Below are positions 22,318-23,822 of a stretch of DNA of 23,822 nucleotides, one piece after another. Under the pieces are notes generated by a model that saw only the letters and a program-made list of their open reading frames with translations, did no database searches and was not told where the DNA came from. Position numbers and translations under genes: made by a program. Within the stretch, counting starts at the first letter, position 1, and every line of letters starts with the position of its first letter. This stretch comes from Burkholderiales bacterium UBA4615 (GTDB lineage Bacteria; Pseudomonadota; Gammaproteobacteria; Burkholderiales; Burkholderiaceae_E), in contig DGIT01000101.1 in the NCBI GenBank assembly GCA_002386465.1, positions 47,012 to 70,833 on the forward strand, in the 5' to 3' direction.

Positions 22318-23822
22318 TTAACTGGCCGCATCGGCCTGCGCTGCAGGGGCGGCCAAAGGCATGTGGTTGAGCACCCAGAGGATCCGCTCGAACTGCAAGG
22401 TTGCCGTCAGCAGGGCTTCTCGACCTTCGAACGTCTGCGCGCTCTGCATCAGCGCCTTGCGGATCAGATCCATGGACGCACCACGCTCATCAGTCATCAG
22501 GCCGAACATCTCGGCGGCCAGTTCATCTTCGGGCTGCTCCAGCGTGTCGGCTGCCGCCTCCAGCACGGCATGCAGGGCTTCGATCATGCTGCTGACCAGG
22601 GTGGGCCGCTGCGTCGGCGGCACGGTCTGGATGCTGCGAACGAACCCTTCAAGCAGCTCATGGCAGGATTGCAGCGCGTTGAGCAGTCGGCGTTGCCTGA
22701 ACAGTTGATCCATCCGCGCCATGCCGGGATGGATATTGAGCGTTTGCGCCAGAAACTCGTCAATGCGGGCAGCGACCGCCGTGCTGCCCTCATGGCGCTG
22801 AGTCAGCGGCAAGGCATCCGCAGCCCGCTCTGTTGGATCGCGCACATCGTCCAGATACGTGGGCAAGAGTCGGAACAGCCGGGTTTGCTCACGCCAGGCC
22901 AAGTCCAGCGCAGTGTCGGCCACCTCGAGTCCACCGGAAAAAATGAAGGTCGGCTGCGTCCAGGGCTTGCTCAGCGGGGCAGCGTCGGGAATGCGCCGCG
23001 TCACCAGGGCACACAGGGGTGCCTTGAACAGCTCGCAGGCAGCCGCGAGTGAAAGTTGCGCCAGCAGATAGAGCACCCCAAGTTGAGTGCCCGGTGTAGG
23101 GCCGACATGCTCGGACAACGCGATCAAGCCGAACAGCCCAGTGTTGACTTCCAACTCGAACGCGGCGATGAGCACGACGAAGCTCAGGACCCGCAGGATC
23201 AGGTTGGCTGACATCAGCCTGCGCACTGATGCCGAAGCTCCCGGAGCCAACAGAAGCGCCTGCCCAATGCCTGTACCAAGGGTCGCCCCGTAGACCACAG
23301 GCGCGACATCTTCCAGGGTGAGCACACCGGCCTGCACCAACGGCAGGCAGATGATCGTGACGATCAGAGACGACTGCGTGAGCACACCGGCGACCGTCCC
23401 GGCTAGCGCCCCCAGCAGCCAATTTTGCGCAATCCGGGCCATGAGTGCGTCAGTCGCGGGATCACCTCTGAGCGGCGCCACGGCATCGCGCAGCATGGAA
23501 ATGGCAAACAGAAGCAGCGCCAGCCCCAGTACCGCGCCCAGTGTGTGGCGTACCCATTCTCGCCGGTCCAGTCGCAGCATCATGGCAACTCCGACCAGGC
23601 CAAAAACAAACAGAATTGCGCCCTGCAGATTGAATGCCACGAGCATCAGCAGCAAGGTCGTGCCGACGCTGGCCCAGGGCAACAAGGGCAGTACCCTGAC
23701 CACACTCAGGCCACTGCTGCTGATCAGCCCGGCGGCGGCCACCGCAACGGCTGAACTGGACTGCGTCACGGCGCCCGACACCATGCCCAACGCCTGCGGC
23801 GCCAGGGGACGGTTGAACGCAT
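22318..23822 (-). CDS. Na+/Pi cotransporter family protein with PhoU-like C-terminal domain (5' end outside window)
   Basis: This is the C-terminal ~500 residues of a membrane protein; the reading frame is open to the window edge, so the start lies beyond 23822. The ATG at 23790 is internal. The NptA/SLC34-like core has two QSSS-type inverted-repeat motifs: VTQSSSAVAVAAAG near the visible start and LTQSSLIVTIICLP about 140 residues later. Several hydrophobic helices lie between and after them. The second half is soluble and helical with no membrane segments, consistent with a PhoU-like domain (for example PGMARMDQLFRQRRLLNALQ). Such proteins import phosphate with Na+ or otherwise affect phosphate export and sensing. 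It is first of a three-gene - strand run with the MlrC-like peptidase and hemerythrin. The stop is TAA at 22318-22320. Confidence 0.92.
   Translation of the reverse strand, partial: AFNRPLAPQALGMVSGAVTQSSSAVAVAAAGLISSSGLSVVRVLPLLPWASVGTTLLLMLVAFNLQGAILFVFGLVGVAMMLRLDRREWVRHTLGAVLGLALLLFAISMLRDAVAPLRGDPATDALMARIAQNWLLGALAGTVAGVLTQSSLIVTIICLPLVQAGVLTLEDVAPVVYGATLGTGIGQALLLAPGASASVRRLMSANLILRVLSFVVLIAAFELEVNTGLFGLIALSEHVGPTPGTQLGVLYLLAQLSLAAACELFKAPLCALVTRRIPDAAPLSKPWTQPTFIFSGGLEVADTALDLAWREQTRLFRLLPTYLDDVRDPTERAADALPLTQRHEGSTAVAARIDEFLAQTLNIHPGMARMDQLFRQRRLLNALQSCHELLEGFVRSIQTVPPTQRPTLVSSMIEALHAVLEAAADTLEQPEDELAAEMFGLMTDERGASMDLIRKALMQSAQTFEGREALLTATLQFERILWVLNHMPLAAPAAQADAAS

Noticed and set aside
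1..23822. Mobile elements, CRISPR repeats, tRNA or rRNA genes
   Set aside because: No transposase or integrase, no regular repeat-spacer pattern and no tRNA-like cloverleaf or rRNA sequence was recognised on reading; a profile search would be needed to exclude small RNAs.

Overview
The window is GC-rich chromosomal DNA (mid-60s % GC by eye) with dense bacterial gene packing. A Bug-type tripartite-tricarboxylate substrate-binding protein, many acyl-CoA and 2-oxoglutarate dioxygenase genes, and the codon use suggest a catabolically versatile betaproteobacterium of the order Burkholderiales (Alcaligenaceae- or Comamonadaceae-like). That placement is inference. I see no tRNA, rRNA, CRISPR array, insertion sequence or phage gene. 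I also see no recognisable DNA-binding regulator among the 21 genes, two of which run off the window edges. No gap between genes exceeds about 225 bases.

Layout, left to right. (1) 1-435 is the C-terminal end of an AMP-forming acyl-CoA ligase on +. It converges, with one base between stops, on a - strand pair: a Nudix hydrolase followed by a crotonase (2049 to 437). (2) A TauD-like dioxygenase (2159-3004, +) converges on a - strand pair, a VOC protein followed by a fold-type I aminotransferase (5032 to 3082). (3) An exported YtcJ-like amidohydrolase (5257-7077, +) is divergent from that pair. (4) A - strand pair, an acyl-CoA dehydrogenase followed by an EamA/DMT transporter (9260 to 7157), is divergent from a + strand set: TfdA-like dioxygenase, hotdog thioesterase and acyl-CoA ligase (9468-12460). 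(5) A histidine phosphatase (-) is divergent from a NIPSNAP protein (+). (6) A - strand pair, an amidase followed by a third, distinct TauD/TfdA-family dioxygenase (16125 to 13560), is divergent from a tight four-gene + set: CoxG/SRPBCC protein, Bug solute receptor, acyl-CoA-dehydrogenase-fold flavoprotein and zinc-independent MDR oxidoreductase (16318-20001). (7) The right end is a - strand set: Na/Pi cotransporter with a PhoU-like tail (cut by the window edge), M81/MlrC-like metallopeptidase and hemerythrin-like HHE protein (23822 to 20043).

The common theme is uptake and oxidative breakdown of organic acids or amides. There are hydrolases (amidase, amidohydrolase, M81 peptidase), three Fe(II)/2-oxoglutarate oxygenases, CoA activation (two ligases), CoA-level oxidation and hydration (two ACAD-fold enzymes, a crotonase), CoA turnover (thioesterase, Nudix), and transport (Bug, DMT, Na/Pi). 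The units alternate strand and look like several small catabolic modules side by side rather than one long operon. Substrates cannot be read from the sequence. The best candidates for undescribed modules are the TfdA-like/thioesterase/ligase set, the CoxG/Bug/flavoprotein/MDR set, and the Na/Pi-MlrC-hemerythrin set.
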